Shown here: positions 44,894 through 53,993 of the stretch, one piece after another
Position numbering within the stretch: position 1 is the stretch's first letter
Layout of the letters: each line of letters opens with the position of its first letter
The notes under the pieces: model-generated
Told to the model about the DNA's origin: nothing
The model's database searches: none
What the model saw: the letters and a program-made list of their open reading frames with translations, nothing else
Translations under genes and position numbers: made by a program
Assembly: GCF_902833145.1 (NCBI RefSeq)
Contig: NZ_CADFEN010000005.1
Span: forward strand, 372,001-436,000
Reading direction: 5' to 3'
From: Burkholderia sp. BCC0506
GTDB lineage: Bacteria; Pseudomonadota; Gammaproteobacteria; Burkholderiales; Burkholderiaceae
DNA length: 64,000 nucleotides

Positions 44894-46060
44894 TCACTTC
44901 GATTTCTGCGAACCGATTTCGCGATCCCATTTCTGGAACGCGGCGACCATCGCCTGTGCGTTGAGCGGCTGCACGTGCGGGCGATCGGCGAGCAGCTTCG
45001 CGTATTCGGGGCGGCCGAATTTCTTGATCACGTCCTGGCTGTGCGCGGGCGCCATCTCGAGCGTCACGCCCTTCACCGCCGGGCCCGGATAGAAGTAGCC
45101 GTCGTCGTAGGTCATCGCCTGCTGCGCCGGTTCGAGCAGGAAGTTCATCAGCTTGAACAGCACGTCGAGCTTGTCCTTCGGCACGCCCTTCGGGATCACC
45201 ATGTAGTGCGCGTCGTTCACCCACGTCATGTTGTCGAACGCCTGGACCCTGAATTCGGCCGGCACGATGCCGAGCGCGCGCGGGTTGAGGTCCCAGCCGG
45301 TGACGGTCACGGTCATGTCGCGCGTGCCTTCGCCAAGCTCCTTCATCACCGCCGACGTGCCGCCCGGGTAGTACGGCACGCACTCGTTCAGCTGTTTCAG
45401 GAACGCCCAGGTCTTGTCCCAGCCGTTGATCGGATCCTGCGGATTCTTGTCGCCGAGCACGTACGGCAGCCCCATCAGGAACGTGCGGCCGGGGCCCGAG
45501 TTCGCCGGGCGCGCATAGATCAGCTTGTTCGGGTGCGCCTTGCACCATGCGAGCAACTGGTCGGGCGTCTTCGGCGGGTCGCTGACCTTCGCCGGGTTGT
45601 ATTCGAGCAGCGGGCCAGCCGGCATGTAGGTGACTTCGAGGCCGTAGCCTTGCGCGAGATCCTGCATCTTGCGCGGCCCGGGCGCGTATTTGTCGAGCAC
45701 GCCGGGGAACGCGGCCACGTTGTCGGGCAGGAGCTTCTGCCACAGGTTCTGTTCGATGCCGGCGGCCAGCGCGTCGGTGCCCGTCAGCACGAGATCGATG
45801 TCGGCGCGCCCCGCCGCCTGCATCGCCTTGATCTTGCCCGGCAGCTGCGGCGCGGGCGCGTTCGTGAACGTGACGTTCGCGACGAGCCCCGGATTCTTCT
45901 CCTTGAATGCCTCGATGGCCTTCTGCGTGAGCTGCAGATTGCCTGCGACGTCGACGATGTTCAGCGATACGGGGGCCGCGACGGCCGCGGCGGCCGACAG
46001 CGCGAAGCCCAGTGCGAGAGCGACCCGGCGGACCCGGCGAGCGATCGGGGTGGTGTTCAT
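44894..46060 (-). CDS. ABC transporter periplasmic substrate-binding protein
   Basis: 388 residues with signal peptide MNTTPIARRVRRVALALGFA...AVAAP and an extracellular solute-binding fold of family 1/8 (LNIVDVAGNLQLTQKAIEAFKEKNPG; WVNDAHYMVIPKGVPKDKLD). First gene of the importer operon, with GAGGAG before the ATG. Family members bind polyamines, iron(III), thiamine or 2-aminoethylphosphonate; the ligand here is not clear. Confidence 0.92.
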   Translation of the reverse strand: MNTTPIARRVRRVALALGFALSAAAAVAAPVSLNIVDVAGNLQLTQKAIEAFKEKNPGLVANVTFTNAPAPQLPGKIKAMQAAGRADIDLVLTGTDALAAGIEQNLWQKLLPDNVAAFPGVLDKYAPGPRKMQDLAQGYGLEVTYMPAGPLLEYNPAKVSDPPKTPDQLLAWCKAHPNKLIYARPANSGPGRTFLMGLPYVLGDKNPQDPINGWDKTWAFLKQLNECVPYYPGGTSAVMKELGEGTRDMTVTVTGWDLNPRALGIVPAEFRVQAFDNMTWVNDAHYMVIPKGVPKDKLDVLFKLMNFLLEPAQQAMTYDDGYFYPGPAVKGVTLEMAPAHSQDVIKKFGRPEYAKLLADRPHVQPLNAQAMVAAFQKWDREIGSQKSK

Positions 46061-46524
46061 GTCTCCTCACTTCGGTCGGTGGATGGGACCTTTCTTGTCA
46101 GGAAATCATGACGGCGTTATACGATGTCGGTCAACAAAAAACCACGACATGCGGGGCGGGACTTTCCCTGACAAAACGCTTCCGTTTGTTGAGGAATTAC
46201 GTGCCGATCGGTTTTGTCGGCGGGGGCGGCCTCGCTTGGTGCGTCGTGTTAGGACGTCGTATCTCGCAGCGGGGCGAGCCCGTCGCGCCGCGTGCCGTGC
46301 GGCGGCCGGCGCAGGCGCGTGGCTCGCCGCGTCCTGCCGCAGTGTGACCGACGCCGAGCCCGGCCGGCGCGCCGAACCGCCGCCGGGCGGTCGTCCCCTG
46401 CATCGATTCCGCGGATCGGCTACAGTGGGCGCTTTCGGCGCGTTGCGCCCTGCCGCCGCGCGCCGTGCGCGGGCGCGGCGGCACGGGCGCAGCGCGGATC
46501 ATTCACTTCGACGAGCGAACCTTC
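46061..46524. other. Divergent promoter region, ABC importer / GST
   Basis: 464 bases, no convincing gene. The left 120 bases hold A/T-rich patches (GTTATACGATG near 46113, CAACAAAAAACC near 46134) suited to the leftward promoter; the right part is very G/C-rich and shows nothing recognisable. Confidence 0.4.
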
Positions 46525-47229
46525 ATGCCCGATCTGTCCGCCTTCCCGATCACGAAAAAATGGCCGGCCCAGCATCCCGACCGACTCCAGCTCTACTCGC
46601 TGCCGACGCCGAACGGCGTCAAGGTGTCGATCATGCTCGAGGAAACCGGCCTGCCGTACGAGCCGCACCTCGTGCGCTTCGACACGAACGACCAGTTTTC
46701 GCCCGAATTCCTGTCGCTGAACCCGAACAACAAGATCCCCGCGATCATCGATCCGAACGGCCCCGACGGCAAGCCGCTGCCGCTGTTCGAATCGGGTGCG
46801 ATCCTGATCTATCTCGCGGACAAGACGGGCCAGTTGATCCCGAAGGACCTCGCCGGTCGCTACGAGACGATCCAGTGGGTGATGTTCCAGATGGGCGGCA
46901 TCGGGCCGATGTTCGGCCAGGTCGGCTTCTTCCACAAGTTCGCCGGCCGCGATTATGAGGACAAGCGCCCGCGCCAGCGTTACGTCGACGAGTCGAAGCG
47001 CCTGCTCGGCGTGCTCGACGCGCATCTCGCGAACCGCCAGTGGGTGATGGGCGATACCTACACGATCGCCGACATCGCGATCTTCCCGTGGGTGCGCAAC
47101 CTGGTCGGCTTCTACGAAGCGGGCGACCTGGTCGGGTTCAGCGAATTCCGGAACGTCAAGCGGGTGCTCGACGCGTTCGTTGCGCGGCCGGCTGTTGCGC
47201 GCGGGCTCAATATTCCGGCACGCGACTGA
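46525..47229 (+). CDS. Glutathione S-transferase, Ure2p/YghU-like
   Basis: 234 residues. Thioredoxin-like N-domain (LQLYSLPTPNGVKVSIMLEETGLPYE, cis-Pro in NNKIPAI, ESGAILIYLADK) and all-helical C-domain (MGDTYTIADIAIFPWVRNL, the N-capping motif). TPNG at the active site is the Ure2p/YghU form, which often acts as a glutathione disulphide-bond oxidoreductase. Monocistronic, with a classical terminator. Start fixed by family similarity (MPDLSAFPI); the ribosome site is weak. Confidence 0.92.
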   Translation: MPDLSAFPITKKWPAQHPDRLQLYSLPTPNGVKVSIMLEETGLPYEPHLVRFDTNDQFSPEFLSLNPNNKIPAIIDPNGPDGKPLPLFESGAILIYLADKTGQLIPKDLAGRYETIQWVMFQMGGIGPMFGQVGFFHKFAGRDYEDKRPRQRYVDESKRLLGVLDAHLANRQWVMGDTYTIADIAIFPWVRNLVGFYEAGDLVGFSEFRNVKRVLDAFVARPAVARGLNIPARD

Positions 47230-47271
47230 CCGGTTACGCGGGTGCGCCGCGTGCGGCCCGCGACTGTGACG

Positions 47272-47297
47272 CCCGCCGCATGGTGCGGCGGGTTTTT
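47272..47297 (+). terminator. Rho-independent terminator after GST
   Basis: CCCGCCGC-ATGGT-GCGGCGGG followed by TTTTT (47293-47297), 43 bases after the stop. Confidence 0.9.
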
Positions 47298-47462
47298 GGG
47301 GCATCGCGAATTTTTGCGGAGCGTCGGGAAGATTGTCGATGTTCGGCCAAAAACGGTCGTGGACCAACAACGGCAACAAGACATCCGGTAGGCAGGTCGA
47401 GTTCCGACAACGGACACGCACGCTTTCATGGCGATCCATGCTTCCCATCTGGCCGGTGTTTG

Positions 47463-47906
47463 TTACGACCGCCCCCTCAATTTCCTGAAGATGAGCGGCA
47501 TTGCGTCAGCATCCAGCCCATCCATGTCAACCAGTCGCAGGGACTTCACCATGTCCAGCGTCGAACGCTTGTACTTCTTGAAATGCGGCGACTGGATATG
47601 TGCGTCGTACGCATCGTGGCTCGCATAAATTTCCACAATCTTGATGTGCGTCGGGCTGTCCTTTTGAGCCATCGGGAAAATGCACACTACCCCCGGCTCG
47701 ACGCGCATCGACGCCTCGGCCTCCTCGTTCAAGATGCGCCGATATGCTTCGAGATGCTGATTGAATATCTCGATTTCGGAGATACGGACTAACATTTTCG
47801 GCTCCTGCGCATGGACGTTACCGTGCTGCCCCAACGGCAGTACCGCACACATCACGACGAGCGCGAAGAGGATAAGACGTCGGCACTCGATGAACGGGTC
47901 CTTCAT
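47463..47906 (-). CDS. Exported ABM-domain protein
   Basis: 147 residues. Start at 47906 gives a signal peptide (MKDPFIECRRLILFALVVMCAVLPL, ending NVHAQ). The mature part is one antibiotic-biosynthesis-monooxygenase/ferredoxin-like domain: LVRISEIEIFNQHLEAYRRIL, then IFPMAQKDSPTHIKIVEIYASHDAYDAHIQSPHFKKYK, with the His of the HxxxPHF block conserved. Most ABM proteins are cytoplasmic, so export is unusual. Function unknown; perhaps quinone or heme-related chemistry, fitting the redox genes to its right. Confidence 0.8.
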   Translation of the reverse strand: MKDPFIECRRLILFALVVMCAVLPLGQHGNVHAQEPKMLVRISEIEIFNQHLEAYRRILNEEAEASMRVEPGVVCIFPMAQKDSPTHIKIVEIYASHDAYDAHIQSPHFKKYKRSTLDMVKSLRLVDMDGLDADAMPLIFRKLRGRS

Positions 47907-47933
47907 ATCTATTTTCGCGTTCGATGTTCGTCC

Positions 47934-47997
47934 AGCGGCGGTACGTTCAACCGCGGCGGCGAGTTCGCAAGCTACCGCCATTGAACGTACCGCCGCT
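47934..47997. repeat. Long perfect inverted repeat
   Basis: Arms AGCGGCGGTACGTTCAA (47934-47950) and TTGAACGTACCGCCGCT (47981-47997), 17 bp each without mismatch, loop 30 bases. It fills the gap between the aldo/keto reductase stop and the ABM gene. Confidence 0.7.
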
Positions 47998-48005
47998 CGC
48001 GACAT

Positions 48006-49031
48006 TCAGTTCCGCGGCACTGAAATCGTCGGCGGATGTTCCGGAAGCGGTGGCACGATGCCATCCACCGGATGGGGGACATACGGCGCTTCGAGCGCGG
48101 CGATTTCGTCCTGCGTCAGCGAGAAGTCGAGCGCGCCGATGGCGGTTGCCAGATGCTCGGGCTTCGTTGCCCCGACGATCGGCGCGGTGATCGCCGGCTT
48201 CGTCAACAGCCACGCCAGTGCGACGTGCGCGCGCGGCACATGGTGCGCCTCGGCGATACGCGCGACGACGTCAACCACCTTCTGGTCCTGGATTTCAGCG
48301 TTCCGATACATTTGCAGCGCAAAGGCATCGTTCTGCGTGCGGCGCGTGGTTTCGCTCCAGTCGCGCGTCAGCCTGCCGCGCGCCATCGGGCTCCATGGAA
48401 TGACCCCGACGCCCTGGTCGGCGCAAAGAGGCAACATTTCGCGTTCCTCCTCCCGATAGAGCAGGTTGTACTGCGGTTGCATGGAGATGAAGCGTGTCCA
48501 GCCGTTGCGTTCCGCGACGTGCTGCATTTTCGCGAAGCGCCATGCCTCCATCGACGATGCACCGACGTAGCGGGCTTTGCCTGACTTCACTATGTCGTGC
48601 AGCGCCTCCATCGTTTCCTCCACAGGCGTGCCGTGGTCGAAACGGTGGATCTGGTAGAGGTCGACGTAATCCATGCCGAGGCGGGTCAGACTGTCGTCGA
48701 TCGACTGAAGCAGCGCTTTCCGCGAGAGAAACCCGGTATTGGGTGAATTGCGCCACGGAAAGAACGCCTTGGTGGCGACGACGACCTCTTCGCGCCGCGC
48801 CATGTCGTTGAGCGCTCGGCCCGTGATCTCCTCGGAGCTTCCGCCCGAATAGATATTGGCAGTGTCGAAGAAGTTGATGCCCGCCTCGAGCGCTTGCCGA
48901 AAAAACGGGCGGGAGGCTGCTTCATCGAGGGACCACGGCTGGGGCAGGCGGGCAGGCTCCCCATAGCTCATGCATCCCAGGCAAAGACGAGATACTTTCA
49001 GGCCCGTTCGGCCCAGATTGACATATTCCAT
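48006..49031 (-). CDS. Aldo/keto reductase
   Basis: 341-residue (alpha/beta)8 NADPH oxidoreductase. Tetrad: Asp in INFFDTANIYSGG with the following Tyr, Lys in VVVATKAF and His in VDLYQIHRFD. The start MEYVNLGRTGLKVSRL is the classical AKR N-terminus, placing the ATG at 49031. Close in form to YajO-like enzymes. Reduces aldehydes or ketones; probably part of an electrophile-detoxifying group with the YciI-like and flavodoxin-like genes, though 133 bp separate them. Confidence 0.93.
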   Translation of the reverse strand: MEYVNLGRTGLKVSRLCLGCMSYGEPARLPQPWSLDEAASRPFFRQALEAGINFFDTANIYSGGSSEEITGRALNDMARREEVVVATKAFFPWRNSPNTGFLSRKALLQSIDDSLTRLGMDYVDLYQIHRFDHGTPVEETMEALHDIVKSGKARYVGASSMEAWRFAKMQHVAERNGWTRFISMQPQYNLLYREEEREMLPLCADQGVGVIPWSPMARGRLTRDWSETTRRTQNDAFALQMYRNAEIQDQKVVDVVARIAEAHHVPRAHVALAWLLTKPAITAPIVGATKPEHLATAIGALDFSLTQDEIAALEAPYVPHPVDGIVPPLPEHPPTISVPRN

Positions 49032-49164
49032 GTTCACCTTCAAAGGTCTATGGTCACACAACGCCGATAGGCAGACTGCGGCAGGCCCGTGGTTGACGAT
49101 TTATCCGGCGTCACCGCTACACGACAACCACGGACCGACACCGCGATAGACGCTGCCGAAGCAG

Positions 49165-49464
49165 TCAAGCGTCGCGCGACGCGAACAGCGACTCCCAGCC
49201 GACGAACGGGCCGAGCGGAATGATCTCCCAGTCGATCAGGCCGACCTTGGCCAGCGGAAACTCGGCGAGCGCCTGTCTCGCGGCATCGACCGAATCGCTT
49301 TCGGCAATGATGGCGACGCCCGGGCGGTCCTGACGGAACGAGATTTCGCGCACGAAGCCCGTTTTATACAGATGCCACGCATGGCGCACTTCTTCGAGAA
49401 GATGGGGCTGATAGGCGTCCGGGCTGGCCCCCGGCAGCGGGACGTCGAGACAAAGCAATTTCAT
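49165..49464 (-). CDS. YciI/muconolactone-isomerase-like small protein
   Basis: 99-residue ferredoxin-like dimeric alpha/beta protein (MKLLCLDVPLPGASPDAYQPHLLEEVRHAWHLYKTGFVREI... FPLAKVGLIDWEIIPLGPF). Similar proteins are annotated as YCII-related or muconolactone-isomerase-like without known substrate. Its ATG overlaps the stop of the flavodoxin-like gene (ATGA), so both are made together. Confidence 0.75.
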   Translation of the reverse strand: MKLLCLDVPLPGASPDAYQPHLLEEVRHAWHLYKTGFVREISFRQDRPGVAIIAESDSVDAARQALAEFPLAKVGLIDWEIIPLGPFVGWESLFASRDA

Positions 49465-50021
49465 CGTGCGGCTCCTGACATGAACTGGCTGGTCACGTGA
49501 GCGACGCGCTCGCCCAGATACGCAGCGGTATCGATATCGCTCTCGATGGGGGTGATGTCCGGTGATGCATCATCCGATTGCGCCATCGCGCCCAGCCATC
49601 CGCCGACACGATTCTTCTCCTGCGGCGACTTGCCCGGGAAGATATCGAGTCCGACCCAGATCATCCCGTGCTGGGCGGCAAACAGCGCCATCGTGACGAG
49701 GGAATTCAGCTTGTCGCCGTGCATGGCGCCCGAATTCGTGAAGCCTGCGGCAATCTTGTTCCGCCACGACTGGGGAATCCATGCGGGCCGCGTCGAGTCC
49801 TCCATCACCTTTTTGAGCCTCGCGCTGACGGTGCCGTTGTAGGTCGGCGAACCGAAGATGATCGCGTCGCTCGCGGCAAGTTTTTCCCAGGGCGTATCGC
49901 CATCTGCAACGGCGATCAACTGCGCTTCGGCACCCGGCACGCGGCGAACGCCGTCTGCAACGGCTTGGGCCTGTTTCGCGGTATGGCCATAGCCACTGTC
50001 ATAGAGGATCGTGATGAGCAT
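49461..50021 (-). CDS. Flavodoxin-fold NAD(P)H:quinone oxidoreductase-like protein
   Basis: 186 residues with the FMN-binding P-loop ILYDSGYGHTAKQAQAVADG, SPTYNGTVSARLKKVMED and FTNSGAMHGDK, the WrbA/NADPH-dependent FMN reductase pattern. Two-electron quinone reduction is the likely role. Divergent from a LysR gene 159 bp away, the usual layout for LysR-controlled quinone reductases. Start at 50021 gives the beta-1 strand directly; ribosome site weak. Confidence 0.9.
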   Translation of the reverse strand: MLITILYDSGYGHTAKQAQAVADGVRRVPGAEAQLIAVADGDTPWEKLAASDAIIFGSPTYNGTVSARLKKVMEDSTRPAWIPQSWRNKIAAGFTNSGAMHGDKLNSLVTMALFAAQHGMIWVGLDIFPGKSPQEKNRVGGWLGAMAQSDDASPDITPIESDIDTAAYLGERVAHVTSQFMSGAAR

Positions 50022-50179
50022 TGAAGACTCGCAAGCTTCGGACGGAGGGGCGATGTCCGCCATTGTCACCAGCGTCACTCATTACGAGAAGTTCTGGCAG
50101 GGTTGAACCACCCTCAACTGCAAGTTTAGAATCCGGCTGCGCGACGACAGGTCGGCGCGATGTCAGTCATGGAGGAAAT

Positions 50180-51136
50180 GTGGATTCTTCGCAGCGTGTT
50201 CGAGCCATCATTTCTCTCGTCCAGGCCGTGGATGCGGGAAGTTTTGCGGCAGCGGCCCGACAATTGGGCGTCACGTCGGCTGCCGTGAGCAAGAACGTGG
50301 CGGGCCTCGAAAAAGCATTGGGTGTGCGGCTGATGAACCGGACGACCCGCACACTCAAACTCACAGAGGAAGGCGAGGCGTTTTTGCGCCACGCGCGCAT
50401 CGCACTTGAAACACTGGATGCCGCGATCGATACGGTTTCCGCCCAGCGGGCCGTGCCGGCCGGGCGCGTGCGGATTTCGACGAGTGCCGCCTTCGGACAT
50501 AACCACGTGCTTCCGGCGCTGCCCGCGCTGCTCGCTCGCTACCCGGCGCTGTCGGTCGAGGTCGATTTCGACGATCGGGTCATCGATATTGTCCGGGACG
50601 GCTACGACATTGCGGTAAGAGGCGGCAACATCCCCGATTCCGCGCTCGTGACTCGCCCCATTTGTCGCTTGAATACGGTACTGGTAGCGTCTCCCGACTA
50701 TCTGGCGAACCATGGCGTGCCCGAGACGCCGGATGCGTTGCACGCGCACCGGCTCATTGCACGGCGATTCCTGAGCGGCCAGGTCGCGCCATGGAACTTC
50801 ACGGGCGACGACAAAAGCATCACGACGATCGACCCCTCCGGCAAGGCAATGCTGACACTATCCGCACCGGAATCGCTGGTGCAAGCGGCGTGCGATAGCG
50901 TTGGCATCGCGGAGGTCGGGGTGCATCTTGCGTGGGATCGGTTGCGTTCCGGTGCGCTGAAGGTCATTCTCCACAGGTTTCACCATCCCGGAAGCTATGA
51001 GATGGTGATGCAGTATCCACACCGGGCGCTTGTCGCGCCACGAGTGCAAGTTACCGTGAAACATCTGCTGGAAGCGCTAACGGCGGATAGCAAATTGCAT
51101 GTGCCTACGGATGCCTTGGATATCTATAGCGTGTAG
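50180..51136 (+). CDS. LysR-family regulator divergent to the quinone-reductase operon
   Basis: 318 residues: DNA-binding helix block IISLVQAVDAGSFAAAARQLGVTSAAVSKNVAGLE and CrgA-type effector domain (VRGGNIPDSALVTRPI, LVASPDYLANHG). The start is a GTG at 50180 with an excellent GGAGGA upstream; the in-frame ATG at 50021 would run back into the divergent gene. Probably activates the leftward flavodoxin/YciI genes in response to quinones or electrophiles. Confidence 0.9.
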   Translation: MDSSQRVRAIISLVQAVDAGSFAAAARQLGVTSAAVSKNVAGLEKALGVRLMNRTTRTLKLTEEGEAFLRHARIALETLDAAIDTVSAQRAVPAGRVRISTSAAFGHNHVLPALPALLARYPALSVEVDFDDRVIDIVRDGYDIAVRGGNIPDSALVTRPICRLNTVLVASPDYLANHGVPETPDALHAHRLIARRFLSGQVAPWNFTGDDKSITTIDPSGKAMLTLSAPESLVQAACDSVGIAEVGVHLAWDRLRSGALKVILHRFHHPGSYEMVMQYPHRALVAPRVQVTVKHLLEALTADSKLHVPTDALDIYSV

Positions 51137-51354
51137 CAGTTAGCCATCGTTCACGTCACCTCAGTGGTGCCGCGTGGAAACTGCGTGCGCAGCATCGCGA
51201 CGACCGGAAGTATTCATCGGGCGACCGCTGAAGATCTACAAACCGACGTTGCACGTCCGATGCGGTGAAAGGCGACTCCGGGTCGGCCAGCGACGCCCAC
51301 GAAAATTAACGAAGAACTCTTTTGCCTGCCGCGTACGTTTCCATCACGCATTCT

Positions 51355-51876
51355 TCAACGCGAGTTCCCTCCGCCCCCTTCCGGCGTCGCACCTTCCAGC
51401 CCCGCCAACAACTTCCCCAGCAGCTGCGACAACTGCGCCTGTTCCGCGGCCGACAACACGGCCAGCAACTCACGCTGGTTGTCGATGTGCGCGACAACCG
51501 CTTCGTCGATCAGCGTGCGCCCGGCATCCGTCAGCGCGACGAGCGTGCCGCGCCCGTCGGCCGGGTTTGGCCGGCGCTCGACCCACCCCGCCTTCTGCAG
51601 CCGATCGATGCGCGCGGTCATCCCGCCCGACGACATCATCAGTGCGTCGTACAGCGCGGTCGGCGTCAGCGCGTACGGCGCACCGCTGCGCCGCAGCGTC
51701 GCGAGCACGTCGAACTCGCCCGGCTGCATGCCGTAGCGCGCGAACAACGGATTGAGACGATCGCGCGCGATCACGAGCGCGGCTTCCTGCAGCCGCCCCA
51801 TCACCACCATCGACGTTGCGTCGAGATCCGGACGCTCGGCGCGCCATTGCGCGAGCGCGTGCTCGGCTCGATCCAT
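51355..51876 (-). CDS. MarR-family repressor
   Basis: 173 residues. Winged helix with LRRSGAPYALTPTALYDALMMSSGGMTARIDRLQKAGWVERRPNPADGR, the wing ending in DGRGTLVALTDAG. GGAGGG precedes the ATG. Two copies of a 20-bp palindrome sit between it and the divergent transporter gene, so it most likely represses both itself and the transporter. Confidence 0.93.
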   Translation of the reverse strand: MDRAEHALAQWRAERPDLDATSMVVMGRLQEAALVIARDRLNPLFARYGMQPGEFDVLATLRRSGAPYALTPTALYDALMMSSGGMTARIDRLQKAGWVERRPNPADGRGTLVALTDAGRTLIDEAVVAHIDNQRELLAVLSAAEQAQLSQLLGKLLAGLEGATPEGGGGNSR

Positions 51877-51897
51877 TAACCCTCCTCGGCTTGCCAG

Positions 51898-51944
51898 TTA
51901 TCTTGACGTCGAGATAAATCAGCATTTATCTTGATGTCGAGATA
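51898..51944. promoter_or_regulatory. Duplicated MarR operator
   Basis: TTATCTTGACGTCGAGATAA (51898-51917) and TTATCTTGATGTCGAGATA (51926-51944), direct copies 28 bp apart, each nearly a perfect palindrome. The form TATCTTGA-type is shared by many MarR-family operators. A/T-rich promoter sequence surrounds them. Confidence 0.75.
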
Positions 51945-52006
51945 CTTTACCTGAAAAACGCGCGGCGCATCGCTGGCAGCCGCGCACCGATATCGAGGGC
52001 CTTGCG

Positions 52007-53185
52007 ATGAAGCGCTTCACTTCCCCCGGATGGCGGCTCGCCGCGATCGTGCTCGTCGGGCTGAACCTGCGGCCGGCGCTCGCCGCGGTCGGCCCGCTGC
52101 TCGACATGATCCAGAGCGCGACCGGGATCGGCGACGGCGCGGCCAGCCTGCTGACGACGATCCCGATCCTGCTGATGGGGCTCGGCGCGCTAAGCGCGCG
52201 GCGCCTGCAGCGCATCACCGGGATCGCGGGCGGCGTGTGGCTCGGCGTCGCGTTGATCGGGTTGGCCTGCGCGTCGCGCGTCGGGGCGCAGCACGCATGG
52301 CTGCTGCTCGCGAGCGCGTGCTGCGCGGGCGTCGGGATCGCGATGGTGCAGGCGCTGTTGCCCGGCTTCGTGAAGGCGCATTTCGCGACGCGCATCGGCG
52401 GCGCGATGGGCGTCTATTCGACGTCGATCATGGGCGGCGCGGTGCTCGCGAGCGTCGTCGCGCCGTTCGCCGCGGCGCGCTGGGGCTGGCTTGCCGCGCT
52501 GGCGGGCTGGGCGTTGCCGGCGGCAGTCGCGGCACTGACCTGGCCGCTGGCGAGCCGCGGTGGCGACGCGCTTGCCGCCGGGCCGGCGTCGGTATCGAAT
52601 GCACGGCCGTCGGGTTCGCCGCGCGCATGGCGGCTCGCGCTGTTCTTCGGCATCGCGACGGGCGCATACACGCTCGTGCTCGCATGGCTGCCGCCGTACT
52701 ACATGCGGCTCGGCTGGTCGCCGACCGCGGCCGGCAGCCTGCTCGGCGGCGTGACGCTCGCGGAAGTCGTCGCGGGGCTGACGATTTCCGCGACGATCGA
52801 CCGCGTGCCCGATCGCCGGCCGGCGCTCCATGCGGCGATCGCGTCGCTGTTCGTCGGGTTGCTGGCGATGCTGGCCGCGCCGGACGCGCTCGCGTTGCCG
52901 GCCGCCCTGCTGCTCGGCGCGGGAATCGGCGCGCTGTTTCCGCTGTCGCTGATCGTCACCGTCGACCATGCGACGACGCCGGCCGACGCCGCATCGCTGA
53001 CGGGGTTCGTGCAAGGTGTTGGCTACCTGATCGCCGGCTTGTTTCCGTTCGCGGCCGGCATCGTGCGCCAGCGTCTCGCGGACCTGACGTCCGCGTGGAT
53101 CGCGATGGCGTGCCTCTGTGCCGTGCTGTTCGCGCTCGCGGCCGGGTTTGCGCCGAAGCTGGCGCGGCACATGGCGCAAGCCTGA
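52007..53185 (+). CDS. MFS transporter, CynX/NimT type
   Basis: 392 residues, about 12 membrane segments. The N-terminal GLNLRPALAAVGPLLDMIQ and the TTIPILLMGLGAL segment are hallmarks of the cyanate/nitroimidazole (CynX/NimT) branch. Controlled by the divergent MarR repressor. GAGGG precedes the ATG. No cyanase gene is near, so cyanate is not implied; drug or anion efflux is possible. Confidence 0.9.
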   Translation: MKRFTSPGWRLAAIVLVGLNLRPALAAVGPLLDMIQSATGIGDGAASLLTTIPILLMGLGALSARRLQRITGIAGGVWLGVALIGLACASRVGAQHAWLLLASACCAGVGIAMVQALLPGFVKAHFATRIGGAMGVYSTSIMGGAVLASVVAPFAAARWGWLAALAGWALPAAVAALTWPLASRGGDALAAGPASVSNARPSGSPRAWRLALFFGIATGAYTLVLAWLPPYYMRLGWSPTAAGSLLGGVTLAEVVAGLTISATIDRVPDRRPALHAAIASLFVGLLAMLAAPDALALPAALLLGAGIGALFPLSLIVTVDHATTPADAASLTGFVQGVGYLIAGLFPFAAGIVRQRLADLTSAWIAMACLCAVLFALAAGFAPKLARHMAQA

Positions 53186-53222
53186 GCGACGCCGCGGGCC
53201 TGCGGCGCGAGCGCCGGTGCGC

Positions 53223-53951
53223 TCAGCCCGCGCTCGCGTAAAGCGTCGAATCCGCGAACCCTTCGGCGTCGAGCACGCGTCCGATCAGGATCAGCGCGGT
53301 GCGCTCGATCTGCGTACCCTGCACCTTGCCGACGATGTCGGCCAGCGTGCCCGTCACGCGTTCCTCGTCGGGCCAGCTCGCGCGATAGACCACCGCCACC
53401 GGGCAATCGGCACCGTAATGCGGCAACACTTCGTCGACGATGCGCGCGAGATGGCGCACGCCGAGATGGATCGCGAGCGTCGCGCGATGCGCGGCGAGCG
53501 CGCCGAGCGCCTCGCCTTCGGGCATCGTCGTCTTGCCCGCGAAGCGCGTGAGGATCACGGTCTGCGCGACGCCGGGCAGTGTCAGTTCGACGCCGAGCGT
53601 CGCCGCGCACGCGGCCGTGGCCGTCACGCCCGGCACGATTTCGTACGGAATCCCGAGTGCTTTCAGGCGGCGGATCTGCTCGCCGATCGCGCCGTACAGC
53701 GACGGGTCGCCAGAATGCACGCGCGCGACGTCCTGCCCTTTCGCGTGCGCGGCGGCAAGCAGCGCGACGATCGCATCGAGGTCGAGTTCGGCCGTGTTGA
53801 CGACCTGCTCCGCGCGATGACCGTCGAGCACGGCGGCCGGCACGAGCGAGCCCGCGTACAGGATCACCGGGCACGTGCGCACGAGACGCTGCCCCTTCAC
53901 CGTGATCAGCTCCGGGTCGCCGGGGCCCGCGCCGATGAAATACACCGTCAT
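53223..53951 (-). CDS. cobM: Precorrin-4 C11-methyltransferase
   Basis: 242 residues of the SAM-dependent tetrapyrrole methylase family: VYFIGAGPGDPELITVKGQRL, DVARVHSGDPSLYG, YEIVPGVTATAA. Adds the C-11 methyl group during corrin formation. Last gene of the leftward cob operon; GGAG stands before the ATG. Confidence 0.93.
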   Translation of the reverse strand: MTVYFIGAGPGDPELITVKGQRLVRTCPVILYAGSLVPAAVLDGHRAEQVVNTAELDLDAIVALLAAAHAKGQDVARVHSGDPSLYGAIGEQIRRLKALGIPYEIVPGVTATAACAATLGVELTLPGVAQTVILTRFAGKTTMPEGEALGALAAHRATLAIHLGVRHLARIVDEVLPHYGADCPVAVVYRASWPDEERVTGTLADIVGKVQGTQIERTALILIGRVLDAEGFADSTLYASAG

Positions 53952-53993
53952 CGAAATTTCTCCGTCAATTCGTTGGATGATCGCTGCATCGCG

